Source of the DNA: an uncultured Candidatus Entotheonella sp. | GTDB lineage: Bacteria > Tectomicrobia > Entotheonellia > Entotheonellales > Entotheonellaceae | Assembly: GCA_958295825.1 (NCBI GenBank) | Contig: OY282375.1 | Location: forward strand, 2,341,489-2,405,488 | Direction of reading: 5' to 3' | Length of the DNA: 64,000 nt | Shown here: positions 1 through 9,034 of the stretch, in pieces | Numbering within the stretch: position 1 is the stretch's first letter | How the letters are laid out: each line of letters starts with the position of its first letter | Notes under the pieces: generated by a model | What the model was told of the DNA's origin: nothing | The model's database searches: none | What the model saw: the letters and a program-made list of their open reading frames with translations, nothing else | Made by a program: the position numbers and the translations under genes

Positions 1-76
1 CGGCATTGATTTTCCCGACAGGACCTGGTCATGCAGTCTGGATAGTTCCGACGAATGGATTCGACGCTGTCTTCCA

Positions 77-1618
77 TCACCTATTTGCTCGAATCCTTTG
101 GAGCGAAACGGTCTCTTCATAAAGCGCTTCGGAAACGGCAGCAAATTCCTGCTCATCGATGCCGAAATCGGGAAGGATGGGTAGTTCTTCAACCCGACTC
201 CCTCCCGATCTGTCATCTAGCCGGAAGTGGTATGCACTTACGTCATCCGACTTCAGGCAATCCACGGCATCATAGTCCTCTCTCGTGCGTTTCTGTCTGC
301 TGGCGCGGCTAAGCTTCAGCAAGTTATTGATCTGACCGATGAAATAGTCACTATGCGTCGTGATGATGACTCTGACACCGGCGTTTACCAACCGCGCTAT
401 GCCTCTGGCCATCTGCCGTTGGCTGGCAGGGTGTAAGTGCGACTCCGGCTCTTCGAGGATAATCAAATCCCCCGGGCGAACCAGATATTTAAGGAACAAG
501 ATGACCGGAGCCAGTTCAGAGACCATGGAAGATGTCTTATGGAAAGGGAATTTGCCCGTATCAGGTTGGCCCGAGACAGGCGCGTACGAAATCTCTGGAT
601 AGGTCATTTCTCTATCCCGCTCAATGTCTATTTTCCCGCGTAATACTTGAGTCTCTAGGAAATCGACCACGTCTTCCACCGCTTCCACGTCTCGCCCGAG
701 ATGTCGGTTTCCTGCCCGCTCCATGGTAAGGATATGTCCCATGAAATCAGTAATGATGCCGGAAAGAGTGGGGATCTCCAGTGGTCTTATTGCAGCGAAT
801 GAGGATTGCCTTACCAGAATACTCGCGATGGCCTTGTGCCCCTGAGCAATCCCCGAGCGCGCGGCCGGAAGGTAGTAACAACCTCTCGGAAACTTCTCGA
901 ACAGTGTGGCTGAAGCAATCTCCATCAGCAGCACGAGAAATTCATAATGCGCCTCCAAGATGTTGCCTGACCGACGACTTCGTCTAGATGCGGCCCCGGC
1001 TTGTAATGAACGTACCAAGTCCCTGCGAATAGGAAATTTCGATTTGGACATATCCCATTCTGCACCGGGCAAAACCCGAAGAGCCTCCTGATCTTCCTCG
1101 AAGTTCAAAATCAGTCGCGGTTGACTCTGCTCAAGTCCAATCTGAAGGCGCGCGGCGCCCCTCCTGCGACTTCGTATGTCTGAGATGTCACCATGACACC
1201 GTTGCAGGTCCTCGCTGAACAACTGTCCCATCGACTTGAATGACTTTTCGACGGTATTATGGACTAGGTGTTGTACCCCTTCAGGAAGAGCCACAAATGG
1301 AATCTCAAGGGCCTCCTGCGGGTTGATTTCGATACTTTGGGCCCAGTTGTTGATGGCCTTTACGACTCCTGCATCGACATCAACTAAGGCCATGGCCGAT
1401 CTACGTCCAACTAGTCTCCCAAGCCTGAAATAGTCGTAACTTATCGGACCTCCGAAGGAATCTATGGAATACGCATCGGAGGACTTCATCAGGGAGTAAA
1501 CCAGCATCGCCAGATAAGACTTGCCGGCATTGCTGGGGCCAACGAATAGAGTGAGGGGTTTCAGGTCTACCGTACCCTCGATGATCGGACCGCAGTCCTT
1601 GACCGAAACCTTAAGCAC
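77..1618 (-). CDS. AAA-family ATPase (ABC/OLD-like, AAA_15/AAA_21 type)
   Basis: A 513-residue P-loop ATPase of the SMC/ABC-like superfamily found in OLD nucleases and many defence-associated ATPases. Visible motifs are Walker A GPSNAGKS (residues 27-34), a Walker B LIILEEPESHLHP around residues 385-397 followed by a switch His in ITTHSDYF, and an ABC-like signature region (SSMVSELAPV) upstream of Walker B. No TOPRIM or HNH nuclease domain is evident in the C-terminus, so it may act with a partner outside the window. The start is GTG at 1618, preceded by AGAGGTAGGAA. It is transcribed away from the ABC-transporter genes and nothing downstream is visible because the window begins. The function beyond ATP hydrolysis is not assignable. 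Confidence 0.85.
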   Translation of the reverse strand: MLKVSVKDCGPIIEGTVDLKPLTLFVGPSNAGKSYLAMLVYSLMKSSDAYSIDSFGGPISYDYFRLGRLVGRRSAMALVDVDAGVVKAINNWAQSIEINPQEALEIPFVALPEGVQHLVHNTVEKSFKSMGQLFSEDLQRCHGDISDIRSRRRGAARLQIGLEQSQPRLILNFEEDQEALRVLPGAEWDMSKSKFPIRRDLVRSLQAGAASRRSRRSGNILEAHYEFLVLLMEIASATLFEKFPRGCYYLPAARSGIAQGHKAIASILVRQSSFAAIRPLEIPTLSGIITDFMGHILTMERAGNRHLGRDVEAVEDVVDFLETQVLRGKIDIERDREMTYPEISYAPVSGQPDTGKFPFHKTSSMVSELAPVILFLKYLVRPGDLIILEEPESHLHPASQRQMARGIARLVNAGVRVIITTHSDYFIGQINNLLKLSRASRQKRTREDYDAVDCLKSDDVSAYHFRLDDRSGGSRVEELPILPDFGIDEQEFAAVSEALYEETVSLQRIRANR

Positions 1619-1867
1619 TTCCTACCTCTTGCCACTGAATGTGGCTTAGGGAGTTAACACCATCTTCCATCGTTGAAGCGTCCGGCTACCATATCACATC
1701 CGACGACGGACGATCATGCCGGTACAGGCAAGTGACAACATACGAGCGGCTCACCAATTTGCGTTCGCGCGGCGGGCGCGTTTACAATAGCCGCCACCTG
1801 ATCCAGAACGACAACGGCGCATTCTGCCGATAAATCAATCCCTTGCAACTCTCGATGGAGGCCTGTC

Positions 1868-3196
1868 ATGAAACGTATCAAAACGCCCGGCGCGTGGGCC
1901 GGGATGGCGGTGCTGGCGGCGATGCTCATGGTGGTTCCGGTATGGGGCCAGGACGAGCAGTTCATCCCGCTTCTCGTTTATCGCACGGGGCCTTATGCGC
2001 CGAACGGCATCCCGGTGGCCAACGGCTATGTCGATTACATCAAGATGCTCAACGCGCGCGACGGCGGCATCAACGGCGTCACAATCACCTGGGAAGAGTG
2101 CGAGACGAAGTACAACACCAAGCTGGGCGTCGAGTGCTACGAGAAGCTGAAAAACAGAGGCGCGACGGGCGCCTCGCTGATTAATCCCTACAGTACCGGC
2201 ATCACCTATCAGCTCATCCCCAAGGCGTCGGTGGACCAACTGCCCATCCACTCGATGGGCTACGGGCGCACCGCGGCGGCTGACGGGCGCATTTTCAAAT
2301 GGACCTTCAATTTCCCCACCACGTACTGGAGTCAGGCATCCGCATTCGTCAAATACGTCGGGCAGCAGGAAGGCGGCATGGAGGCGCTGAAGGGCAAGAA
2401 AATCGCCTTGGTGTACCACAACAGCCCATACGGCAAGGAGCCGATCCCGACGCTGACGATTCTCGCCGAAAAATACGGTTACGACCTCAAACTGCTCGCC
2501 GTCGATCATCCGGGTCAGGAGCAGAAATCCACTTGGCTGCAGGTGCGCCGCTACCGCCCGGACTGGATTTTCATGTGGGGCTGGGGCGTCATGAACCAGG
2601 TGGCGATCAAGGAAGCCACCTTGATCCGCTACCCGATGGACCGCTTCATCGGCGTGTGGTGGTCGGGAACCGAATCGGACGTCGTGCCCGCGGGTGACGG
2701 CGCCATCGGCTACAAAGCCGGCAACTTCCACGGCGCTGGGGCGGGCTTTCCGGTGCACGAGGCCATCCTGTCGCACGTGTACGGCGGCGATCAGGCGGCC
2801 GCCGCGGGCCACAACTTCGGCGAGGTGCTGTACAACCGCGGCATCATGAACGCCGTGTACGACACCGAGGCCATCCGCACGGCCATGGGCCGCTTCGGCA
2901 ACCAGACGATGACGGGCGAACAGGTGCGCTGGGGGCTGGAGAATCTGGAACTCACCACGGCGCGCCTTGACGAACTCGGCCTGGCCGGCTTTGCCAAACC
3001 TATCAAGATCACCTGTGAGGACCACGAGGGCAACGGGCCCGTTTATATTCAGCAGTGGAACGGCCAGACGTGGGACAAGGTGAGCGACTGGATCAGCCCG
3101 ATGCGCGAGGTGGTGCGGGCGCAGATCGAGAAAGCCGCGGCGGAATACGCCAAGGAAAACAACATCACGCCGCGCGACTGCGCCGCGGAAGGGTAA
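1868..3196 (+). CDS. Branched-chain amino acid-type ABC transporter substrate-binding protein (Peripla_BP_6)
   Basis: A 442-residue periplasmic binding protein of the LivJ/LivK type. A cleavable signal peptide is evident (MKRIKTPGAWAGMAVLAAML..., cleavage near VWGQ). Two Rossmann-like lobes follow, with typical segments GRIFKWTF and KIALVYHNSPYGKEP around residues 135-205. At 442 aa it is a little longer than E. coli LivJ, as is common for aromatic or amide-compound binders. The start at 1868 follows GGAGG at 1857-1861. A LivF-type ATPase begins 13 nt downstream, so the two form an operon. The permeases LivH/LivM and the LivG ATPase are not in the window, so the remaining transporter parts must be encoded elsewhere. 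The substrate cannot be deduced. Confidence 0.9.
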   Translation: MKRIKTPGAWAGMAVLAAMLMVVPVWGQDEQFIPLLVYRTGPYAPNGIPVANGYVDYIKMLNARDGGINGVTITWEECETKYNTKLGVECYEKLKNRGATGASLINPYSTGITYQLIPKASVDQLPIHSMGYGRTAAADGRIFKWTFNFPTTYWSQASAFVKYVGQQEGGMEALKGKKIALVYHNSPYGKEPIPTLTILAEKYGYDLKLLAVDHPGQEQKSTWLQVRRYRPDWIFMWGWGVMNQVAIKEATLIRYPMDRFIGVWWSGTESDVVPAGDGAIGYKAGNFHGAGAGFPVHEAILSHVYGGDQAAAAGHNFGEVLYNRGIMNAVYDTEAIRTAMGRFGNQTMTGEQVRWGLENLELTTARLDELGLAGFAKPIKITCEDHEGNGPVYIQQWNGQTWDKVSDWISPMREVVRAQIEKAAAEYAKENNITPRDCAAEG

Positions 3197-3208
3197 GGTG
3201 GAGCGCCT

Positions 3209-4036
3209 GTGACTGCCGCCACGACTGCGTCGAACCAGATGCTCCTGAACGTCAACAACATCGAGGTCATCTACGACCACGTCATCCTCGTCCTCAAGGG
3301 CGTCTCCCTGGAGGTGCCGGAGGGACGCATCGTTACCCTGCTCGGCGCCAACGGGGCGGGCAAAACGACGACGCTGAAAGCCATCTCCAACCTGCTGCGC
3401 GTCGAGCGCGGCGAGGTTACCAAGGGCAGCATCGAATATCAGGGCCAACGGGTCGACCGGCTCAACCCGTCGGCCTTGGTGCGCCAGGGCATCATCCAGG
3501 TGATGGAGGGGCGCCACCCGTTCGGGCACCTCACCTGTGAGGAGAACCTGCTGACCGGCGCCTACACGCGACACGACGGGCGCACGGCGCTGCAGCGGGA
3601 CATGGACATGGTGTACACCTACTTCCCGCGGCTGGCCGAGCGGCGGCATGCCAAGGCCGGCTACGTGTCGGGCGGCGAGCAGCAGATGATGGTCATTGGG
3701 CGCGCCCTGATGGCCCGTCCCAAGCTCATCCTGCTGGACGAACCGTCCATGGGCCTGGCACCCCAGCTGGTGGCGGAAATTTTCGACATCGTGGCGCGGC
3801 TCAACCGCGAGGAGGGGGTCAGCTTTCTTCTCGCCGAGCAGAACGCCACGGTGGCGCTGCGGGTCGCCGACTATGGCTACGTGCTTGAAAACGGCAGAGT
3901 GGTGCTGGATGGCGACGCCGAGACCCTGCGCACCAACGAGGACGTGAAGGAATTCTATCTGGGATTGGGTACCGCCGGGCGCCGCAGCTACCGCGACGTC
4001 AAACACTATCGGCGCCGCAAACGCTGGCTCGCCTGA
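3209..4036 (+). CDS. ABC transporter ATP-binding protein, LivF-like
   Basis: A 275-residue ABC ATPase that would energise uptake of the solute bound by the upstream binding protein. Walker A is GANGAGKTTT (about residues 46-55), the signature is VSGGEQQM, Walker B is LILLDEPSMGLAP and the H-loop region reads LLAEQN, which together are typical of LivF. GTG at 3209 is taken as start, following GGTGGAGCG. The C-terminus has a short basic extension (RRSYRDVKHYRRRKRW) not usual in LivF. It is flanked by the binding protein and a methyltransferase in one operon. Confidence 0.92.
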   Translation: MTAATTASNQMLLNVNNIEVIYDHVILVLKGVSLEVPEGRIVTLLGANGAGKTTTLKAISNLLRVERGEVTKGSIEYQGQRVDRLNPSALVRQGIIQVMEGRHPFGHLTCEENLLTGAYTRHDGRTALQRDMDMVYTYFPRLAERRHAKAGYVSGGEQQMMVIGRALMARPKLILLDEPSMGLAPQLVAEIFDIVARLNREEGVSFLLAEQNATVALRVADYGYVLENGRVVLDGDAETLRTNEDVKEFYLGLGTAGRRSYRDVKHYRRRKRWLA

Positions 4037-4067
4037 GGTGGGCACGGGCGGCGGGAGGACACAACAA

Positions 4068-4886
4068 ATGGATAAGGCACAAAGCGAGGCAGGCGCCGCG
4101 GCGGCGAGTTTCTACGACGCGCTGCGCAGCGGCTCGGTGTCATCAGCCGCGCTGGGATACGGGGGAGATTTCGTCGGCCAGGAATGCACCCTGCTGCCGC
4201 GGGAAATGCTCACCTTCGCCCGGCGCGCCGGGGTCGGTGCCGGAACGTCGGTTCTGGACGTGGGCAGCGGCACCGGCGGCCCGGCGTGCTTTTTCGCCGA
4301 GCAACTCGGCTGCCAGGTGCTTGGCGTGGACGTTTCCGCCGTCGGCCACGAACGGGCCGTGGCGCAGGCGAAGGCAGCCGGCCTCGACGACCGGGTGCAG
4401 TTTCGCCTGGGCGACATTCAGGGCATCGACCTGCCACCCGACTCTTTCGACGTTGTGATCACCTACGACACCTGGTGCCACATCCCGCAGCGCGCCGCCC
4501 TGATTCAGCGTTGCGCCGCCCTCCTGAAGCCCGGCGGCCGCATGGCTATTTTTGACCACACGGAGCGGCGCCCGTTGCCTGCCGAGAGGCGCGAGCATTT
4601 TTTTGAGGTTTGGCATTTCCCCGAGCTGGAAACGCCCCGGAGCTATGCCGAGGCGCTTGAGGCCGCGGGTCTGCACCTGACCGTCCGGGACGTGTCGTCC
4701 GCCTACGCCGCGCGGTTCTACACCCGCCTCGTCGAGGGCTTCACCGCACGCCGCGAAGAGTTCGAGGCCATCCGGGGCACCGAGCGGTATCTCGAAGGGC
4801 TCGACCGTTTGCAAATGAGCCAGCAATACTCCGCCTCCGGCCGTCTTGGACAGGTGGCCTACATCGCCGAGAAACCCGGCGGATAG
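4068..4886 (+). CDS. Class I SAM-dependent methyltransferase
   Basis: A small-molecule methyltransferase with Rossmann motif I VLDVGSGTGGPACFF, acidic motif II (GVDV) and post-motif LLKPGGRMAIFDHTE. The arrangement resembles sarcosine/dimethylglycine or MPBQ-type N- or C-methyltransferases, but the substrate is not visible. ATG at 4068 is chosen because GGGAGGAC lies 7 nt upstream. A GTG at 4038, just after the preceding stop, would add ten residues (MGTGGGRTQQ) without a ribosome-binding site. It is probably co-transcribed with the transporter genes, which could mean that the imported compound or a derivative is methylated. That link is inference. Confidence 0.85.
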   Translation: MDKAQSEAGAAAASFYDALRSGSVSSAALGYGGDFVGQECTLLPREMLTFARRAGVGAGTSVLDVGSGTGGPACFFAEQLGCQVLGVDVSAVGHERAVAQAKAAGLDDRVQFRLGDIQGIDLPPDSFDVVITYDTWCHIPQRAALIQRCAALLKPGGRMAIFDHTERRPLPAERREHFFEVWHFPELETPRSYAEALEAAGLHLTVRDVSSAYAARFYTRLVEGFTARREEFEAIRGTERYLEGLDRLQMSQQYSASGRLGQVAYIAEKPGG

Positions 4887-4960
4887 TGACCAAGTGGCCA
4901 GTAAATCCTGCCCGCATTGGCTTGCCTCGGCTTTGCTTTTCACCTCCGCTTCAATCTGCA

Positions 4961-4989
4961 GGTCGGCTTAGCGCAGCGTAATCCGACAT
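4961..4989. repeat. REP-like palindrome in a convergent intergenic gap
   Basis: GGTCGGCTTAGCGCAGCG followed by TAATCCGACAT forms an imperfect hairpin (GTCGG.TTA / TAA.CCGAC) between two convergent genes. A close relative with a GTAG head lies at 53296-53330. This is the layout of REP elements mobilised by RAYT proteins and the hairpin may double as a transcription stop. Confidence 0.55.
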
Positions 4990-5018
4990 TCCGCTGCGCC
5001 TGCAGGCTTGCCGATATC

Positions 5019-6368
5019 TCACCGTATGTTGGCAAGAAAGCGCTCCCAAGCCGCCGTAAAGCTGTCGAGCTCATGGCGGCCCATGGGCGTTGAGATGTTG
5101 CCCACCAGCCGGCTGTTCACGTAAATCCCCTCGTTCAGCAAGTGCAGGAAGAGCTTTTGGCGCAGCGCCTCGTCCTGGCCTTGGGCGCTGCGGTAGGTCG
5201 TCACCGGGCGGTCCGTCAGTTGCACGCCGAAAAACGACGCGATGCCGCTGATGCGGACCGGCACCCCGGCGCTGCGCGCCATTTCTTCAAGCTGGTGCCG
5301 CAGGGTCTCGCCGCGCTCGTTGATCTGCTCGTAGACCTCCGGGGTGAGCTGGCGCATGGTGGCCAGACCGGCCTGCATGGTCATGGGATTGCCGTTGAAG
5401 GTGCCGCCGTGCGGGATGGCGGGCGCCCCCTCGGTAGCGTCGAATGCCGCCATGACGTCGGCCCTGCCACCAAACGCGCCCACCGGCAAGCCGCCGCCGA
5501 TGATCTTGCCGAGGCAACTCATGTCCGGGACGACGTCGTACCACTGCTGGGCGCCGCCGGGGGCCATGCGCAGCGTTTGCACCTCATCGAAGATGAGCAG
5601 GGTGCGCTGTCCGTCGCACGCCTCGCGCAACGCTTCCAGGAACGCCGCCTCGGCGGGCACGTAGCCAATGCCGGCCATGACGGGCTCGACGATCACCGCG
5701 GCCAAGTCGTCACGGTGCTGAGCGATGAGGCGCCGGGCCGCCGCGGCATCGTTGAATGGGATGATGAGCACGTCGTCCAGCGTCTTGGCCGTCAGCCCCT
5801 GCGAGCTCGGCACCGCGCGGGGAGCCGTCTCGTCTCCCGCCTCCGACACGCGGAGCGTCACGCTGATGCTGGCGTGGTCACTGGTGCCGTGATAGGCTCC
5901 CTCTGTTTTGGCGATTTTCGACTTGCCGGTAAACGCCCGCGCCGCCCGCAGCGCCAACGCCACGCCCTCCGTGCCACTGTTCGTAAAGCGTAACCGCTGC
6001 AGCGACGGCAGCGCCGCGGTCAGCAGGCCGGCCAGTTCCACCTCCGGCTCGGTCGGGTTGGCGAAGGCGGTGCCCTTTTCGGCCTGCGCTTGCAGCGCCG
6101 CGGTGACCTGCGGATCCCGATGCCCGAGGATCAGCGAGGTGGCGTTGTTGTAGAAATCGAGGCGGTCGTTGCCGTCCACGTCGCGCAGCACGCAGCCCTC
6201 GCCATGTTCAGCGTAGAAGGGAAACGGCTTGAAGAAGGCCGTCAGACGCGAATTGCCCCCGGCCAAAACCTGTTGCGCTTCGGCGAACCGCGTCGCCGAG
6301 CGCGGGTTGCGCTGCCGGTAGGCCGCCTCCTCGGCGGCGTAGCTGTAAACGGATGTGAATGCCGTCAT
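5019..6368 (-). CDS. Class III aminotransferase, glutamate-1-semialdehyde aminomutase-like
   Basis: A PLP-dependent fold-type I enzyme of about 449 residues. It shows NATSLILGHRDP and FTNSGTEGVALALRAARAFTGK in the N-terminal half, the cofactor Asp in LLIFDEVQTLR, and the PLP-lysine segment CLGKIIGGGLPVGAFGG. The closest functional class is HemL-like aminomutases. Many proteins with this architecture act on other amino acids, so a role in tetrapyrrole synthesis is not claimed. ATG at 6368 (MTAFTSVYS) is preferred over the upstream in-frame start at 6416 because AGAGAGGATCG lies just before it. It is convergent with the methyltransferase and divergent from the MDR oxidoreductase. Confidence 0.85.
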   Translation of the reverse strand: MTAFTSVYSYAAEEAAYRQRNPRSATRFAEAQQVLAGGNSRLTAFFKPFPFYAEHGEGCVLRDVDGNDRLDFYNNATSLILGHRDPQVTAALQAQAEKGTAFANPTEPEVELAGLLTAALPSLQRLRFTNSGTEGVALALRAARAFTGKSKIAKTEGAYHGTSDHASISVTLRVSEAGDETAPRAVPSSQGLTAKTLDDVLIIPFNDAAAARRLIAQHRDDLAAVIVEPVMAGIGYVPAEAAFLEALREACDGQRTLLIFDEVQTLRMAPGGAQQWYDVVPDMSCLGKIIGGGLPVGAFGGRADVMAAFDATEGAPAIPHGGTFNGNPMTMQAGLATMRQLTPEVYEQINERGETLRHQLEEMARSAGVPVRISGIASFFGVQLTDRPVTTYRSAQGQDEALRQKLFLHLLNEGIYVNSRLVGNISTPMGRHELDSFTAAWERFLANIR

Positions 6369-6515
6369 GTCACGATCCTCTCTGTAAGGTAGAGACGGGT
6401 TCCCCCCGCCCGCCAAGGGCAGTCCGACACCCCGGAAACGCCAAGCAACAGTCTGCCCGCTCCACCTGTTGCTGGCAATGCCATTTTCTCCCCGCTTCGA
6501 ACAAGGAAAACACTG

Positions 6516-7607
6516 ATGAACACCCAGTGGTTACTCGCACGCACGCCATCCGGCGGGCTGCCGGTGGACGACGATTTCCGGTTGATCGAGACCCCTATTC
6601 CCAGCCCCGGCGCCAACCAGATGCTGACACGCACGATCTACCTGTCGCTGGATCCGTATCAGTGGGGGCGGCGGCGCAGCGGCTTGGAAGCCGTTGGTGA
6701 GGTTTGCCACGGTCGCACCGTTTCGCAGGTGGTCGAGAGCAACCTGCCAGCCTACCGCGAAGGCGATTTCGTCTTCAACACGAACGGCTGGCAGGCTTAT
6801 GGCCTCACGGGCGAGGGCATCTCGGTGTTCACCTACATGTTTCCCCGCAAGATCGACCCGGCGCTGGCCCCCATCTCCACGGCCGTCGGCGTGCTGGGCA
6901 TGCTCGGCCTGACGGCCTATGCAGGGATGTACGTCCAGTGCGCGCCCAAGGCCGGGGAAACGGTCGTGGTGTCGGCGGCTTCCGGCGGTGTCGGGCAAAT
7001 CGCCGGCCAGATTGCCAAGCTTTGCGGGTGCCGCGTGGTGGGAATCGCCGGCGCCCCAAGCAAGTGTGCTTTCGTAACCGAGACCCTGGATTTCGACGCC
7101 TGTGTCTCCCACAAGAGCCCGGATTTGCCGACAGTGCTGGCCGCGGCGTGTCCTGATGGCATTGACGCATACTTTGAGAACGTGGGCGGCAAGGTGTTCG
7201 AGGCCGTCCTGCCGTTGCTCAACCCGCGCTCCCGCATCAGCCTCTGCGGCCTGGTCTCGCAATACGGCAACCTGTCCCCAGACGATCCGCACGCCGCATG
7301 GCGCAACCAGGGGCAATCCACATTTGAGCGCCAAAACGTGGCGGTGCACCAGCTTGTCGTCGGGAACTTCGTGGCCACGCACCAGGACCCATTTCTCGCC
7401 GACATGGCGAACTGGGTTCGGGACGGGCTGATCAAATACAAGGAGGACTTGTGGCCGGGGCTGCAACAAGCCCCCGCGGCGTTCAAGGCCATGCTGGAGG
7501 GCGGCAACTTTGGCAAGACGCTGGTGGGCGTTGGGGACGATCCCACGCTCGACGAGGGCCTGGAGGCCGCGCGGGCAGGCGACAACGTGCTGGGAGCAGT
7601 GTCTTGA
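6516..7607 (+). CDS. NADP-dependent oxidoreductase, MDR superfamily (CurA/PTGR-like)
   Basis: A 363-residue zinc-free medium-chain reductase. The N-terminus has the LSLDPYQWGR motif of leukotriene B4 dehydrogenase/CurA-like enzymes. A Rossmann segment VVVSAASGGVGQIAGQIAKLCG lies near residues 152-173, and YFENVGGKVFEAVLPLLN follows as in this family. Such enzymes reduce alkenal/one double bonds using NADPH. It stands alone between a divergent aminotransferase and a decayed gene. Confidence 0.88.
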   Translation: MNTQWLLARTPSGGLPVDDDFRLIETPIPSPGANQMLTRTIYLSLDPYQWGRRRSGLEAVGEVCHGRTVSQVVESNLPAYREGDFVFNTNGWQAYGLTGEGISVFTYMFPRKIDPALAPISTAVGVLGMLGLTAYAGMYVQCAPKAGETVVVSAASGGVGQIAGQIAKLCGCRVVGIAGAPSKCAFVTETLDFDACVSHKSPDLPTVLAAACPDGIDAYFENVGGKVFEAVLPLLNPRSRISLCGLVSQYGNLSPDDPHAAWRNQGQSTFERQNVAVHQLVVGNFVATHQDPFLADMANWVRDGLIKYKEDLWPGLQQAPAAFKAMLEGGNFGKTLVGVGDDPTLDEGLEAARAGDNVLGAVS

Positions 7608-7680
7608 AAGACCGGGCAGGTATTCAGATCAGGACGCACCAACCCGACCAACATGGCACTTGATGAAAACCGCGCCGCTC

Positions 7681-8160
7681 TCAGTTTTGATTGGGACCGT
7701 TGGGTAGCTGTGGAGGGGCTATTGGTTCGGCACCGAACGCTGCGGGATTGGCCTTTTCACGTAATTCACGCCTCCTCCGGTGTTCCGACCAGACGAATAC
7801 GCCTACCAGAGCGGCAAGGGCGGAGAGGCTCGTTGCCGCTCCCGTAATGGATTTATCGGAAGCCATGAGACCAATGCCGCTAGAGCAGTCATTCCGAGAA
7901 CAAAGCCGAAGATTTGACCCCGTGACTCCAACCGTATATTGGAATCCACAACTTTTGATTCCGTGGTACGCCGGTACGCCGATGTCCTCCTTCTGCTCCG
8001 AACGCCTGAAAAATACATTTGGCCGCCCCGGGCATTGTTCGCTCGTATGCCGAAAGATGCTCCGGATGAGGAAGTGGACCAGAAAAGAGTTCAGACCGAA
8101 GCGCCAACGTCTCCTGCACCCGGAGTCTGACCGCGCTGTCGATTTCCGAGGGTAGAGTAG
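7681..8160 (-). pseudogene. DUF2335 membrane protein, broken by two frameshifts
   Basis: Three overlapping minus-strand frames together spell a DUF2335 protein. The first carries SGPLPHPEHLSAYERTMPGA with AAKCIFQAF after it. The second, from about 7985, carries TTESKVVDSNIR and RGQIFGFVLGMTALAA. The third, from about 7880, carries GIGLMASDKSITGAATSLSA and the basic tail SEHRRRRELREKA. The hydrophobic segments form the usual transmembrane pair of the family. The second shift is explained by one missing G near 7877. No single start-to-stop frame exists, so it is called a pseudogene. Sequencing error at two positions is the alternative. Confidence 0.7.
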
Positions 8161-8228
8161 ATGTGTGCGACGACTGTTTATCAACAGACTGCAATAGGCT
8201 CGACGTCCGTCGCGGATTGGTACGTCTG

Positions 8229-8894
8229 TTACGTCTGCGGCTCACGGGATGTCCCTTGGGCAAGGTACGTGTTCATAGCCGCCCCGAGGTCGTCTCCTAC
8301 CGCGCTCCAGTCGTGATAGAGCGCCAACGCATCGAGCCGTTCGTCGCTCGTGTCCCATTGATAGTCGTCCAGGGTTCCCATGAAGTCGAGGGTTCGCGCC
8401 ATCCCTGAAAGGAACGACGGCATGGCGAAACGAAAAGATGCGTGCGGATATCCAGGCGCAGCCTGAGGGATAATGATGTTGACCGCCATGTCGGGATATT
8501 GGCGATAGATCGCTGACAGCAGGTGTTTGAAGGGAACGAAGCGTATCCACTTGGCAGCGTCCTCCATGTAGCGCGCCGCCGGCTCCGGGAGCGTACTCAA
8601 AACCGTCACGCCTCTCTCATGGCCGGAATCCGTCAGTGAATACTGATTATACCGTCTGGTTGTATCAATGCTTATTTTCCCCTGCTCAGCCAACCTGTCC
8701 AGATCCTCATAGACCGCTTTATCGAACGGGCCGTAATGATAGGGCTCGAAATGAAAATAAGGGCCGTCGATATACCGCGGGATTTCTCTATCAAGCAGGA
8801 AGAAGAGTTTTTGTACCCGGACCGGGTCGTATCGCGCTTCTGGGCCACCGGCTGCCATAGCAGCTAACACGATTTTGGAACGTTGCCTTGCCAT
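8229..8894 (-). CDS. Panacea/SocA-like (DUF4065-type) protein
   Basis: About 221 residues. The N-terminal half (VQKLFFLLDREIPRYIDG ... YHYGPFDKAVYEDLDRL) has the winged-helix YxYGP pattern of Panacea/DUF4065-like domains, which often serve as antitoxins or proteolytic adaptors. The C-terminal half is not recognised. The start MARQRSK at 8894 follows AGGAAAGACAGGAC; an in-frame start at 8957 lacks a good site. It lies immediately downstream of the restriction-methylation gene on the same strand (about 140 nt gap), which would suit a defence- or TA-related role. That role is inferred. Confidence 0.55.
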   Translation of the reverse strand: MARQRSKIVLAAMAAGGPEARYDPVRVQKLFFLLDREIPRYIDGPYFHFEPYHYGPFDKAVYEDLDRLAEQGKISIDTTRRYNQYSLTDSGHERGVTVLSTLPEPAARYMEDAAKWIRFVPFKHLLSAIYRQYPDMAVNIIIPQAAPGYPHASFRFAMPSFLSGMARTLDFMGTLDDYQWDTSDERLDALALYHDWSAVGDDLGAAMNTYLAQGTSREPQT

Positions 8895-9034
8895 CGTCCT
8901 GTCTTTCCTCAGAACAGTTGAAATAGTTCGGCGAACAGCACCGTGGGAGGTTGACATACTATGACATCATAGCAATTCATGGTAGGAGTTCATACATAGG
9001 AATCTGGCAGGTATCGCCAACGGTTTCTCTCACC

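Noticed and set aside
1835..4045. 736-codon open frame on the minus strand
   Set aside because: Exact antisense of the substrate-binding protein and LivF genes; Val/His/Arg-rich composition without family features. A GC-rich shadow frame.
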